Of a DNA stretch of 64,000 bases, positions 33,010 to 42,019 are shown in pieces. A model generated the notes under the pieces. The model was given only the letters and a program-made list of their open reading frames with translations, was not told the origin of the DNA and searched no databases. The stretch covers positions 6,042,145 through 6,106,144 of the forward strand of contig NZ_AP018178.1 in the NCBI RefSeq assembly GCF_002368195.1. Direction: 5' to 3'. Both the position numbers and the translations under genes were made by a program. The stretch is from Calothrix sp. NIES-2100 (GTDB lineage: Bacteria > Cyanobacteriota > Cyanobacteriia > Cyanobacteriales > Nostocaceae). The first letter of the stretch is position 1. Each line of letters opens with the position of its first letter.

Positions 33010-33519
33010 ATGAGTGAAAGCGATCGCCTGCATACTATCATTCAAGCAGGAGAGAAGGTCAACTTTGTCGATTTGGGCAATACCTTTTTACCTGCATTTG
33101 AGAAAATCACCAGTGTTTTGGTTGTACCTTTCACCCAGGATGGCTTAATTGTCTGCGCTCTCCTTGACCGTGGTATCGACCTTCCGGGGGGTCATGTGCA
33201 GATAGGAGAATTTACCTGTGAAGCAACCGCCAGACGCGAAGTCATGGAGGAAGTTGGCGTTAGTTTGGGTGAATTGAAACTTGTAAAAGTGATCCAGTCT
33301 GACTATTACGGTAGCGAACCACAGCAATTAACCTACTTGGTAGTGATGACTGGATTTGTTGAGGAGATTGTTACCAGTGACTACATCCACGAAAGTTTAG
33401 GCAGAAGTATTATTGATGTTAACGAGTTTATCTTACAGTATCAAGCTGGTAATCGAGAGGATATGCGGCGTATTGTTTTAGATGCTCAAAGATTGCTGTT
33501 TGAATCTAAGCAGGTGTGA
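33010..33519 (+). CDS. NUDIX hydrolase
   Basis: 169 residues from ATG 33010 (MSESDRLHTIIQAGEKVNFV). NUDIX box: GGHVQIGE, then REVMEEVGV, with eight residues (FTCEATAR) between the first Glu and REV; the canonical spacing is seven, so metal-site geometry could be slightly altered. The frame is open upstream through the 21-bp minisatellite to 32743, adding about 89 residues of SSKFRLP-type repeats; this start is less likely but cannot be excluded. NUDIX enzymes cleave nucleoside diphosphates linked to other groups; the substrate is unknown. It lies downstream of ftsW on the same strand, 312 bp away. Confidence 0.85.
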   Translation: MSESDRLHTIIQAGEKVNFVDLGNTFLPAFEKITSVLVVPFTQDGLIVCALLDRGIDLPGGHVQIGEFTCEATARREVMEEVGVSLGELKLVKVIQSDYYGSEPQQLTYLVVMTGFVEEIVTSDYIHESLGRSIIDVNEFILQYQAGNREDMRRIVLDAQRLLFESKQV

Positions 33520-33808
33520 TGTCTACGACGGGCTACGCCTACGCACTTTTGATGATAGGATTGATATAGGCGATCGCTTTGGTTGATTTACGAAAGGCTG
33601 CTCTTGAAATTCATCTAAAGAACTCATGCGATCGCTGCATCCATTAAACTTTCTAGTTGTTCTAACTTCTTCCCTTCACCCCTGCAAAACACTTAACGAG
33701 TTTTCACCTTAAGCTTTCTGTTTGTCCAGAGGTCGTAGGGATGCCTTCACAGATATGATTCAATCATTGACGAATATCTAGCTTAACCCAACCCTACCGC
33801 AACCATTT

Positions 33809-34381
33809 TTATACGGGAATTTTCGCTTTTTGAAACAATTGCTCAACGGTAAATTCCCATCCCTCAAATAAGGAATCTGTGATTAATTCATCTCCCATAA
33901 AAGTCTTTGGTGGTGCATCTGGATAAAAAACCGTGATGCTTCTAGCTTTACTATCTACAACCCACACCCGCAATACTTGAGCATCTAAATAATCTTTGGC
34001 TTTAGATATCATTTGTCCGAAAGTTTGCCCAGGTGAAATAATCTCAATTACCAAATCTGGAGGAACAGGACAAGCTTCATCTTCGTTCCAATCTGCGGGT
34101 AATCGTTCATTAGAGATATACAAAATATCTGGTGTTGGAACCCAATCTTTTCCTCGACGGGTTAATGCTACAGCCCATTCTGGACAAACTATTCCTCTTT
34201 CCTCACAGCATTGTTCAATTAAATTCAGAAAGGCGTGGGTAAGCTTGGAGTGAAAAAACTTTGGTGACATTTTCGGAATGGCTTGGCCATCAACAAGTTC
34301 GTAGGTGATATCTCCCTCACCTGGAGGAAGATTTAAGAACTCTTGTAAGGTCAGTTGATTGTTAGCTTCAAGTTTGACCAT
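33809..34381 (-). CDS. Uma2-family (DUF820) PD-(D/E)XK nuclease-fold protein
   Basis: 190 residues. Members of this very abundant cyanobacterial family share a restriction-endonuclease-like fold. Seen here are LTLQEFLNLPPGEGDITYEL-VDG, the likely catalytic set VPTPDILYIS (Asp), PPDLVIEIISP (Glu) and MISKAKDYLDA (Lys), and RVWVVDSKARSITVFYPDAP. The biological role of the family is not established. Its start is 25 bp downstream of aroB on the same strand, so the two may be co-transcribed. Confidence 0.88.
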   Translation of the reverse strand: MVKLEANNQLTLQEFLNLPPGEGDITYELVDGQAIPKMSPKFFHSKLTHAFLNLIEQCCEERGIVCPEWAVALTRRGKDWVPTPDILYISNERLPADWNEDEACPVPPDLVIEIISPGQTFGQMISKAKDYLDAQVLRVWVVDSKARSITVFYPDAPPKTFMGDELITDSLFEGWEFTVEQLFQKAKIPV

Positions 34382-34405
34382 TTTGGATTGGAGATTTGAG
34401 ATTAT

Positions 34406-35497
34406 TTACATTTTTTGCAAAACTTGGCGAATGATATCTGCGGGAACTTCATCGGTGACTGTCACTACACCCATCTGTGTTGGTAAAACAAATCTGACTT
34501 TACCTGCTTTGACTTTTTTATCTAATTGCAGTGCGTCAATAATGGCTTCAATATCTAGCCCTGATGGTAACTGAGTCGGTAAACCGGCTTTTGTAATTAA
34601 AGCGTTTTGCCGTTCTGTATCTTCCTGTTGCCACATTCCCAGTTCTAGCGCAATTTGTCCGGCGGCTACCATCCCAATTCCCACAGCTTCACCATGATTA
34701 ACTACACGGTAACCTGTTAAGCTTTCTATCGCATGACCGATGGTGTGCCCATAATTCAGAATCGCCCGTAATCCAGCTTCTTTCTCATCTTTACTGACAA
34801 CATCAGCCTTAGCTTGACAAGATTTAATTAATATGCTTTCTATCAATTCCGGTTTGATGTAGCGGAGTTGATTGAGGTGTTTACTCGCTTCCATTTGAGC
34901 AAATAATTCTGCATCCCAAATTACGCCGTATTTAATTACCTCTGCCATTCCGGCGCGAAATTCCCGCATGGGAAGGGTTTTTAAGACTTGTGGATCAATT
35001 AATACCAGTCGTGGCTGATGAAATGCGCCAATCAAGTTTTTACCTTGGGGATGGTTGACACCTGTTTTCCCACCAATCGCTGAATCTACCATTGCTAACA
35101 ATGTGGTGGGAACTTGCACAACATGAATACCCCGTAGCCAAGTTGCAGCCGCAAAACCAGCCATATCACCAATAACACCACCACCCAAAGCCACAATGGT
35201 GGCGGAACGTTCTAAGCGGTTTTCTAAGGCTGCATCGTAAATTTTTTGGATAGAGTTAAGGTTTTTGTAGCGTTCGCCTGGTGGCAATATACAACTAGCC
35301 ACTGCAAATCCTGCGGCTTGCAAAGATGCGATCGCTTTTTCGCCATAATGTTTAAAAATCGTCGGATTAGAAACCAGCAGTACCTTTTTACCTAGTTGCA
35401 AACTGCTCATTTTCTCACCCAGTTGTTCTAAGCTTCCAGGTGCGATCGCAATCTCATAACATTGCTGTGGTAAATTCACGTTAATTATAGAAGTCAT
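34406..35497 (-). CDS. aroB: 3-dehydroquinate synthase
   Basis: 363-residue enzyme of the shikimate pathway, converting DAHP to 3-dehydroquinate with NAD+ and a divalent metal. Diagnostic stretches are ATIVALGGGVIGDMAGFAAA, RGIHVVQVPTTLLAMVDSAI-GGKTGVNHPQGKN, REFRAGMAEVIKYGVIWD and RAILNYGHTIGHAIESLTGY (metal-binding histidines), HGEAVGIGM. Length is typical. Cytosolic. Confidence 0.98.
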   Translation of the reverse strand: MTSIINVNLPQQCYEIAIAPGSLEQLGEKMSSLQLGKKVLLVSNPTIFKHYGEKAIASLQAAGFAVASCILPPGERYKNLNSIQKIYDAALENRLERSATIVALGGGVIGDMAGFAAATWLRGIHVVQVPTTLLAMVDSAIGGKTGVNHPQGKNLIGAFHQPRLVLIDPQVLKTLPMREFRAGMAEVIKYGVIWDAELFAQMEASKHLNQLRYIKPELIESILIKSCQAKADVVSKDEKEAGLRAILNYGHTIGHAIESLTGYRVVNHGEAVGIGMVAAGQIALELGMWQQEDTERQNALITKAGLPTQLPSGLDIEAIIDALQLDKKVKAGKVRFVLPTQMGVVTVTDEVPADIIRQVLQKM

Positions 35498-35664
35498 TGC
35501 CCAGCCCTAAAAACACGCCCGTGGGCTGTATTCTATCGCAATCTGGGGGATGAGGGGACGGTTGACTGTTCCTTCTGACAAATGACAAATGACAAATGAC
35601 AAATGACCATTGACCGTGAAGTAATGATTCAATAGATTTAATGAAGTATTGTGGAGAAAGGTAA

Positions 35665-35760
35665 ATGTTTGCAGTTGTAGCTTATATCGGTTTCTTGGCT
35701 TTGTTTATTGGCATTGCTAGCGGTCTATTGTTCGGTCTGCGTGCTGCTAAAATTCTGTAA
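35665..35760 (+). CDS. petL: cytochrome b6f complex subunit PetL
   Basis: 31-residue single-helix protein: MFAVVAYIGFLALFIGIASG, then LLFGLRAAKIL. It matches cyanobacterial PetL, a small peripheral subunit that stabilises the b6f dimer in the thylakoid membrane, in length, helix position and the basic C-terminus. A good ribosome binding site GGAGAAAGG lies 4 bases before the ATG. It has its own promoter region between aroB (divergent) and bioB (convergent). Confidence 0.88.
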   Translation: MFAVVAYIGFLALFIGIASGLLFGLRAAKIL

Positions 35761-35959
35761 TCGTAATTACTAATTCGTAATTTACAGCAGATTTCAGGTA
35801 AATGAGGTATGCGCTTCGGGGCATGGCAGTGCCAGTGCCCCTACAATCAACGATATAATCTATACTTCAGCAACTGGCAATCTGCTGTATCTGCTTGGTT
35901 CTGTTAGGGACTTGCAAATAAAAAACATCCCAATCGTTAACTTACCAAGCGCACAACTC

Positions 35960-35986
35960 GTAGGGGCGGGGTAACCCCGCCCCTAC
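35960..35986. repeat. GTAGGGGCGGGGT palindrome, possible bioB terminator
   Basis: GTAGGGGCGGGGT (35960-35972) and ACCCCGCCCCTAC (35974-35986) are perfect 13-bp complements around a single A. It lies 24 bp after the bioB stop (minus strand) and could act in termination. The same arms, spread apart by 37 bp, occur at 38228-38290, showing this is a dispersed repeat. Confidence 0.75.
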
Positions 35987-36009
35987 AATTTGGCATAATT
36001 TGTTTTTAA

Positions 36010-37026
36010 TTATCCGACAATGGCAGGTGTTGTTACTTTCGCTTCTCGTTTGGTTGGGGGACGCATTTCTAAGCCAAGTAAGTTCAACATTTCTTTGTCA
36101 GCATCGTAATCTGGACAGGGTGTTGTCACAGTTAGCATTTTGTTGTCGTCGCTGGAGAAGATAGAATTTGCTCCCGCCATAAAGCATAAGGCTTGTTCAA
36201 CTTGAGAAAGTCTCGCCCTACCAGCGCTAAGACGGACATCGGAGGCTGGCATAATAATTCTGGCTGTAGCGATCGTTCGCACTACATCCCAAATGGGGAC
36301 ATCTGGCTGATTTTCTAGGGGTGTACCTGGAACTTGGGAGAGAATGTTAATCGGTACAGATTCGGGATGGGGGCTGAGATTGGCGAGAGTATGTAACATG
36401 GATACTCTATCTTCAGGGGTTTCACCTAAGCCGAGAATCCCGCCAGAACATACGGTAACATTGGTTTGACGCACATTTTCGATAGTATTTAGGCGATCGT
36501 CATACGTCCGGGTGGTAATAATAGTGCTGTAATGCTCCCGTGATGTATCTAAGTTATGGTTATAAGCGTAAAGTCCCGCTGATTCGAGTCGTTTTGCTTG
36601 ATCTGCGGTTAGCATCCCCAAAGTACAGCAGACTTCTAAACCCATTGCGGTGACATCTTTCACCATATCTAGCACTGTCTCAAATTGGGAATTGTCCCGC
36701 ACTTCCCGCCAAGCAGCACCCATGCAAATGCGGCTGACACCTGTCTGTTTGGCTTTTTGAGCTATGCTAACTACTGTGTCTTTTTCTAAAAGCGCTTCGG
36801 GTTTGACTTCTGTTTTGTAGCGAGAAGATTGGGCGCAATAGTTACAATCTTCTGGACAACCCCCAGTTTTAATGGAAATTAGCTTACAAACTTGAATTTG
36901 TTTTGAGTTATGAAATTGGCGATGCACGCTAGCAGCTTGATAAATCAGCTCTAGCACTGGCGTATTGTATATCGCCTGAATTTCTGCTTCTTGCCAATCG
37001 TAGCGTATTCTTCCCACTGACATCAC
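36010..37026 (-). CDS. bioB: biotin synthase
   Basis: 338-residue radical SAM enzyme that inserts sulphur into dethiobiotin to make biotin. The [4Fe-4S] cluster cysteines are C57, C61 and C64 in GGCPEDCNYCAQSSRY. Further family stretches are GAAWREVRDNSQFETVLDMV, YNHNLDTSREHYSTIITTRT-YDDRL, VCSGGILGLGETPEDRVSML and the second-cluster region SAGRARLS. Length and order are normal. The start is one of two adjacent Met codons. Confidence 0.98.
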   Translation of the reverse strand: MMSVGRIRYDWQEAEIQAIYNTPVLELIYQAASVHRQFHNSKQIQVCKLISIKTGGCPEDCNYCAQSSRYKTEVKPEALLEKDTVVSIAQKAKQTGVSRICMGAAWREVRDNSQFETVLDMVKDVTAMGLEVCCTLGMLTADQAKRLESAGLYAYNHNLDTSREHYSTIITTRTYDDRLNTIENVRQTNVTVCSGGILGLGETPEDRVSMLHTLANLSPHPESVPINILSQVPGTPLENQPDVPIWDVVRTIATARIIMPASDVRLSAGRARLSQVEQALCFMAGANSIFSSDDNKMLTVTTPCPDYDADKEMLNLLGLEMRPPTKREAKVTTPAIVG

Positions 37027-37036
37027 TTATCCTTCT

Positions 37037-37318
37037 TCAGACTGGATTTACCAAGAGCTGTCTTTTTGTTGAATATCCCAAGATACCGCATTTGGCAAAG
37101 CGATCGCACTTCTGTAACGCTGCTGATTGTGCTTGATTGGCGATCGCTTTTCCATCCATTTGCTTATAGATATTAAAACTCAGCTTATCAAGATTTTGGT
37201 TTTCCAGTAGATTACCTGTAAACAAAGTTATCTCCCAAACAACCACAGTGCTAACCTTTGGGTAGAAATTCCTCAAGTCGGATCGTACAGCTTGGCTGAC
37301 TGCTGCTAAATTTATCAA
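37037..37318 (-). CDS. doubtful small hypothetical upstream of bioB
   Basis: 93-residue frame ending 10 bp before the bioB start. The middle (KVSTVVVWEITLFTGNLLEN, QNLDKLSFNIYKQMDGKAIA) looks like a conserved soluble protein, but two HIP1 sites fall in the last third and no ribosome binding site is obvious. Either a small real gene co-transcribed with bioB or a remnant. Confidence 0.35.
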   Translation of the reverse strand: MINLAAVSQAVRSDLRNFYPKVSTVVVWEITLFTGNLLENQNLDKLSFNIYKQMDGKAIANQAQSAALQKCDRFAKCGILGYSTKRQLLVNPV

Positions 37319-37447
37319 TTGTGAGCGATGCTCATTAAATTTCTGTCAACTACATTACATTTATCTGACCCTTTACATGTAATAGGCAGCAGAAAGCTTA
37401 AAATATCCCAAATTTTTTGGTAAAAAATTGAGTTAATCATCTATTTT

Positions 37448-38026
37448 ATGAAATCAGAACTGCCATTGATAACGAGCGATCGCCTTTTATTAAGAATCGG
37501 TATCCAAGAGGATATTCCCCAAATTCTCAAATATTTTAGTGAAAATAAAAATTATTTGACTCCATTTTACCCACTGTGGGCTGAGGATTTCTTTACAGAA
37601 CAATATTGGCAATATCAGGTTGAAGGTAATTTACTAGAATTTATCAATAATCATTCCTTAAAATTATTTATTTATCCGAAAACAAGCCTGACTAAAATTA
37701 TTGGCACTATCAATTTCAGTAATTTTGTGCGTGGTGCTGCTCATTTCTGCTATGTGGGTTATAGTCTGGCAGAAGCTGAACAAGGTAAAGGCTATATGAC
37801 AGAAGCGCTGAAAGCAGCTACTGATTATGTGTTTACAGAATTAAATATGCACCGGATCATGGCAAATTACATGCCGCACAATCAACGTAGTGGTAATGTG
37901 CTTAAAAGGCTTGGCTTTGTTGTTGAAGGATATGCTAGGGACTATTTATTAATTAATGGGCAATGGCAAGATCATATTCTGACTAGTCTCACTAATCCTA
38001 ACTGGCAACAACCAACTCTTAGCTAA
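37448..38026 (+). CDS. GNAT acetyltransferase, RimJ/RimL type
   Basis: 192 residues of the GNAT fold. It starts with PLITSDRLLLRIGIQEDIPQ typical of RimJ-like enzymes. The acetyl-CoA-binding region is VGYSLAEAEQGKGYMTEALK, followed by AATDYVFTELNMHRIMANYM and NQRSGNVLKRLGFVVEGYAR. These enzymes acetylate N-termini of ribosomal or other proteins; the target is not predictable. It stands alone on the plus strand. Confidence 0.9.
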   Translation: MKSELPLITSDRLLLRIGIQEDIPQILKYFSENKNYLTPFYPLWAEDFFTEQYWQYQVEGNLLEFINNHSLKLFIYPKTSLTKIIGTINFSNFVRGAAHFCYVGYSLAEAEQGKGYMTEALKAATDYVFTELNMHRIMANYMPHNQRSGNVLKRLGFVVEGYARDYLLINGQWQDHILTSLTNPNWQQPTLS

Positions 38027-38402
38027 ATCGTGTTGGAGAGTGTTTCGCTACTGGTTATAGCAAACAGAAAATTTCATGGTAAATCCATACAGAATACACA
38101 GCAACGCCACAATTGACTGTCATAGTAATTAGTGTTCATACCAAGTTGCTTCAGCAACACCAGGTGAAGGGGGAATAGGATAGCAATATCTAATTCCCCA
38201 CTTTTTTCTTTCAGTATCGGTCAGTTGGTAGGGGTGGGTTAAGCAAGATAGTCGAGAATGATTGGATTATATCTGTGAACCCGCCCCTACTGCTTGTAAG
38301 AAATGCGGGTGAAGTGCTGACTACGAACTCATCAAAACTTTTGCATGAACGATTAATGCCAGAGGTAGTATTAAGAGAAGAATAAATCAAGCTTTACTTG
38401 TA
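38027..38402. other. intergenic region with split GTAGGGG palindrome
   Basis: 376 bp. GTAGGGGTGGGTT (38228-38240) and AACCCGCCCCTAC (38278-38290) are near-perfect inverted repeats 37 bp apart. The rest shows no gene, and the selO leader lies at the right end. Confidence 0.55.
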
Positions 38403-39860
38403 ATGACTCTGGCTGAAACTCCCAACCAAACAAATTCTCGCAATCCTTTTCTTACTCTCCAATACGAACCAGCCTTAGAATCTTTAGGCGATGACTACTA
38501 CGACGAAGTAGCAGCAGCAGAATTTCCGCAACATATCCTGCGCTGGCGCAACGACTCACTGCTACCGCGTTTAGGATTAAATCCTCAAGCAGTCACCGAT
38601 GAAGATTTCATTAACGCCTTTGGTAAATTTCAAGAGCGTAAACCTTTGTTAGCCTTACGTTATCATGGCTACCAATTTGGGGAATATAATTCTGGTTTGG
38701 GTGACGGAAGAGGTTTTCTTTACGGACAAGTGCGCGGTATTGATGGCGAATTGTACGATTTTGGCACAAAAGGTTCTGGTAAAACTCCCTACTCCCGTGG
38801 TGGTGATGGGATGCTGACACTCAAAGGTGGAGTTCGAGAAGTTCTGGCTGCGGAAGCTTTGCAATACCTGGGTGTACGCACCTCCCGTTGTTTGACTATG
38901 ATTGAAACAGGTTTATCTCTATGGCGGGGTGATGAACCTTCACCAACTCGCTCATCTGTAATGGTGAGAATGAGCAATTCTCATATTCGCTTTGGTACTT
39001 TTGAGCGCTTACACTATTTACGCCGTCCTGATTTAAGTCAAAAGTTATTAGACCATGTAATTGAGCAATATTATCAGCATTTAATTACAGAATCAGATAA
39101 ATATGCGCTGTTTTATGCAGAATTAGTGCAAAGAATAGCAGAACTTGTAGCTCAGTGGATGGCAGCAGGCTTTTGTCATGCAGTGTTAAATACTGACAAT
39201 ATGTCAATTACTGGCGAGAGTTTTGACTACGGCCCTTATGCGTTTATTCCGACTTACGATCCCTATTTTACTGCTGCGTATTTTGATTATTATAGACGCT
39301 ATTGTTACAGCCATCAGGCAGGAATTTGTAAATTAAATTTAGACATGCTCCAGGAACCTTTAAAAGCAATCATAGATAAAAGTGACATGGAGTATGGATT
39401 AGCTAGTTTTGATGAATATTATCGCGCTGAATACCGCTCTTTGATGTTAAAGAAGTTAGGCTTTGATCAGTTACTAGCGCCGGAACTTGATGAGCTTTTT
39501 CCCCTAACACTTGAATTTTTACAAGATAGCCAAGTTGGTTATCACCAATTTTTCTCAGAAATGGCGCGTACCTTTGCAGCTAATTGGCGAGATGATCCGG
39601 CGTTTGTTTTGCATGATTGCGAGATTGTTCCAGCTACAGGAGCATCAGCAATTTTTGATAATTGGTGTATTTTGTACCATAAAACTTTAAATAATTTTGC
39701 CCCTGAACAAATGGATACAATTGCCCAAAATCTGCATCGTTACAATCCGAAAACAGCTTTATTAAGACCTGTGATTGAATCAGTTTGGGAACCAATTGCG
39801 CAGTCAGATAATTGGCAGCCATTTTATGAATTAATTGATAAAATTCAATCGGGGAATTAG
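38403..39860 (+). CDS. selO: SelO-family protein AMP transferase
   Basis: 485-residue pseudokinase-fold enzyme of the SelO/YdiU (UPF0061) family. It transfers AMP to Ser/Thr/Tyr of target proteins and is linked to redox stress responses. Signature regions are GYQFGEYNSGLGDGRGFLYG, LYDFGTKGSGKTPYSRGGDG-MLTLKGGVREVLAAEAL, MVRMSNSHIRFGTFERLHYL, HAVLNTDNMSITGESFDYGP and PTYDPYFTAAYFDY. It lacks a C-terminal selenocysteine/cysteine motif near its end, as seen in many bacterial members. Monocistronic. Confidence 0.95.
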   Translation: MTLAETPNQTNSRNPFLTLQYEPALESLGDDYYDEVAAAEFPQHILRWRNDSLLPRLGLNPQAVTDEDFINAFGKFQERKPLLALRYHGYQFGEYNSGLGDGRGFLYGQVRGIDGELYDFGTKGSGKTPYSRGGDGMLTLKGGVREVLAAEALQYLGVRTSRCLTMIETGLSLWRGDEPSPTRSSVMVRMSNSHIRFGTFERLHYLRRPDLSQKLLDHVIEQYYQHLITESDKYALFYAELVQRIAELVAQWMAAGFCHAVLNTDNMSITGESFDYGPYAFIPTYDPYFTAAYFDYYRRYCYSHQAGICKLNLDMLQEPLKAIIDKSDMEYGLASFDEYYRAEYRSLMLKKLGFDQLLAPELDELFPLTLEFLQDSQVGYHQFFSEMARTFAANWRDDPAFVLHDCEIVPATGASAIFDNWCILYHKTLNNFAPEQMDTIAQNLHRYNPKTALLRPVIESVWEPIAQSDNWQPFYELIDKIQSGN

Positions 39861-39963
39861 GTAATTTGTCAGTTGTCGGTTGTCAGTTGTCAGTTGTGAT
39901 TCTCCGTGTAACCTTATCGCCGCGTCTCCCTCATCTCCCTTCCAGTTTCTTGATGCTATTGAT

Positions 39964-41013
39964 TTAACTGCGGGAATTGGTGTAAGTTTTTCCCAAACTG
40001 CGATCGCAATTAATCTCAATTACCAAATCAACTAATTGGGGAGACGCGATCAATGGTTTAATAAATAACTCTGGGTGTAGCGATCGCCAAAAGTATTTGA
40101 CAAATTGCTCTATTTTTGCATCAGACATTCCTGGTTTACCTGCTGCGATCATCTGCTGTTCTGCTTGTTTGCGCCATGTTAAAGAACTGCGGTAATCGGT
40201 GGGATATAAAACTATTAAACTATCCAAGCGCTGCCACAGGGGTAGATAGTTCTGTAACTGATGATTCATATCACGGGCAAATGAGCGGTCTTCTTCGGTG
40301 AGAATGGGTGGTGGTGCGTTATCAAAAGCTTGGGGAGCAATTGGTCTTACTCCCACAAACCAACCTTCAAATAGCAAAATATCTACATCTGTGACAATTT
40401 CTGGGGTAGTGCGATCGCCTGCACCGTTGTAAGCTGATTTATCAAACCGAGGAACAATTACCGGACTTTGGGACTGGTGAATCTGGTCGAGTAAATTTAA
40501 GCCTAAATCAATATCGTGGGTTCCTGGTGGACCTCGCCAAATTAAGCGGGGGTCTTGTTGTGTTAAAAGTAGGCGATCGCTATAGGTTTTGTATAGGTCA
40601 TCCAATGATAAATTTAGGGTACGGTATCCTAGCTGTTGAAGAATCAAAGTCAGCGCTTTAGACATGGTGGTTTTACCCGTTCCCTGTACTCCTAAAATTC
40701 CCTGAATTAAGGGATATGCCAATTTTTGCCGTAGTGATGCTATCTTGATTGCTAAAGGTAGCCACAAATCCCAGAGAACAGTTAACATCTGTTGGGGTTG
40801 TGCTTGCAGGGTTGTTTGGCAAAATTCCCTAAAAGCTGGCAGGATAGACTCGAGTAATTGCGATCGCATTTGGATAACTTCATTCACGTTTTCGGCTGTG
40901 ATCCCAAAAGCTTGCGCCCGCAAATTATCTGCTAAAGCTGCTGCTTTAGCTTTTTGTCGCCAAGTTTCCGAAGCTTTACCCGCGATTAAAATTTCACCCA
41001 GCCATAAATCCAT
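39964..41013 (-). CDS. D-glycerate 3-kinase (plant-type GLYK)
   Basis: 349 residues. P-loop kinase with IQGILGVQGTGKTTMSKALT near residue 120, SLDDLYKTYSDRLLLTQQDP, WRGPPGTHDIDLGLNLLDQI, and VPRFDKSAYNGAGDRTTPEI. These match the plant/cyanobacterial glycerate kinase that closes the photorespiratory C2 cycle by making 3-phosphoglycerate. The ATG at 41013 is chosen because AGGGGGAAGAG precedes it; the ten-codon TTG extension lies inside a TTTGTCA heptamer tract and is rejected. Confidence 0.88.
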   Translation of the reverse strand: MDLWLGEILIAGKASETWRQKAKAAALADNLRAQAFGITAENVNEVIQMRSQLLESILPAFREFCQTTLQAQPQQMLTVLWDLWLPLAIKIASLRQKLAYPLIQGILGVQGTGKTTMSKALTLILQQLGYRTLNLSLDDLYKTYSDRLLLTQQDPRLIWRGPPGTHDIDLGLNLLDQIHQSQSPVIVPRFDKSAYNGAGDRTTPEIVTDVDILLFEGWFVGVRPIAPQAFDNAPPPILTEEDRSFARDMNHQLQNYLPLWQRLDSLIVLYPTDYRSSLTWRKQAEQQMIAAGKPGMSDAKIEQFVKYFWRSLHPELFIKPLIASPQLVDLVIEINCDRSLGKTYTNSRS

Positions 41014-41021
41014 TCTCTTCC

Positions 41022-41066
41022 CCCTACCAATGACAAATGACAAATGACAAATGACTCATGACAAAT
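41022..41066. repeat. ACAAATG heptamer tract before the glycerate kinase gene
   Basis: Repeated ATGACAA/ATGACTC heptamers fill the gap between the Ycf20 gene and the glycerate kinase ribosome binding site. It is the same class as at 1931, 35575 and 56620. Confidence 0.8.
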
Positions 41067-41072
41067 GACAAC

Positions 41073-41405
41073 CTACGAACCCAGCTTCAAGGCTTCAATA
41101 AACAGACTGTAGGTGAAACCAACTTTGAGAATATTTAGCGATTCTAAAAGGAGCGATCGCTTGGATAAAAAACTACGGCTGTAGAATATTCTGCTAGTAA
41201 TTTCTGTGAAAAATACTAAAAATGCGGCGACAACAATGTCCAATTCCGCTTTCTGTCCAGCTGTAGTGGAAATTGCTGTTCCCAGAAAAGTACCAAACAA
41301 AAAACTCATTATCAGTAGCGACAACCGCCGCCAAGGGTTGAGAAACCATTGACTCAAGCGGCTAGCAATGGTTTCAAGCAAGTTATTCAGCCTGGTGTTT
41401 TGCAT
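41073..41405 (-). CDS. Ycf20-family membrane protein (DUF565)
   Basis: 110 residues with an amphipathic start (MQNTRLNNLLETIASRLSQW) and two or three hydrophobic helices (LLIMSFLFGTFLGTAIS, IVVAAFLVFFTEITSRIFYS). The pattern and length match the Ycf20/DUF565 proteins of cyanobacteria and plastids; plant homologues affect non-photochemical quenching and chloroplast membrane function. It lies 5' of the glycerate kinase gene on the same strand, 59 bp apart. Confidence 0.85.
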   Translation of the reverse strand: MQNTRLNNLLETIASRLSQWFLNPWRRLSLLIMSFLFGTFLGTAISTTAGQKAELDIVVAAFLVFFTEITSRIFYSRSFLSKRSLLLESLNILKVGFTYSLFIEALKLGS

Positions 41406-42019
41406 GATTGGGACTACAATCGAAAAGTCAAGAAATCATGAAATATTCCTCTTTTTGAGGATATCGGTTTTAGCATAAGCTTGTTTGAGTAATAGTTTAA
41501 ATATCTATCGGTTTTTCAGTGTTGATCACATTTTATACATTGCCTCATCTCCCAGAAAAGGCAGCTTTGCAAAAAATTTTTGTTTGTGAGGTATCACCCC
41601 TCAACCAGAAGAGTTATCTTAGAAGATGAAGTGGGAAATATTAAGAAAAATGAAGTTCATCCCCCAGATAAATCTGAGGGTTTGCCGCCATATTCTTTGT
41701 TGCGATCGCTACTTCTAAAATCAAAATAGCTCTTTGTGCTTCTACGAATAAATTTGCTACTTATGTATCATATTGTTAGTTGTATTTCACATTTGTGGGA
41801 AAATAGTGCCTTGATTCATCAGGTTTCTACCTGATTTTGTGAGCGAGAATTAAGGTAATTCTTGTTGCTAGTATGTTTCCTGAAAATGCTATTTATGATA
41901 CATAGCATGACTTGGTTTCAGGAGACTCTACAGTAGGCAGTTCCTGTACTTGCCACTTCCAAGAATAGGCTACCATTTGGTCAAGCCTAGACAAATACTT
42001 ATTTCTAATAACTATCAAA
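41406..42019. other. long intergenic region, no gene seen
   Basis: 614 bp separating the divergently oriented ycf20-like gene and a lipoprotein gene. It contains one HIP1 site near 41704 and a small perfect hairpin ATCAGGT/ACCTGAT (41818-41824 with 41829-41835) followed by TTTT. Promoters for both genes must lie here, but none is clear. The minus-strand frame at 41893-42153 is a shadow of the lipoprotein gene. Confidence 0.5.

Noticed and set aside
33595..33690. Minus-strand string GEGKKLEQLESLMDAAIA followed by an overlapping ATG, resembling an antitoxin end
   Set aside because: The frame is closed by a stop about 22 codons upstream and the following frame is only about 34 codons; at most a decayed scrap.
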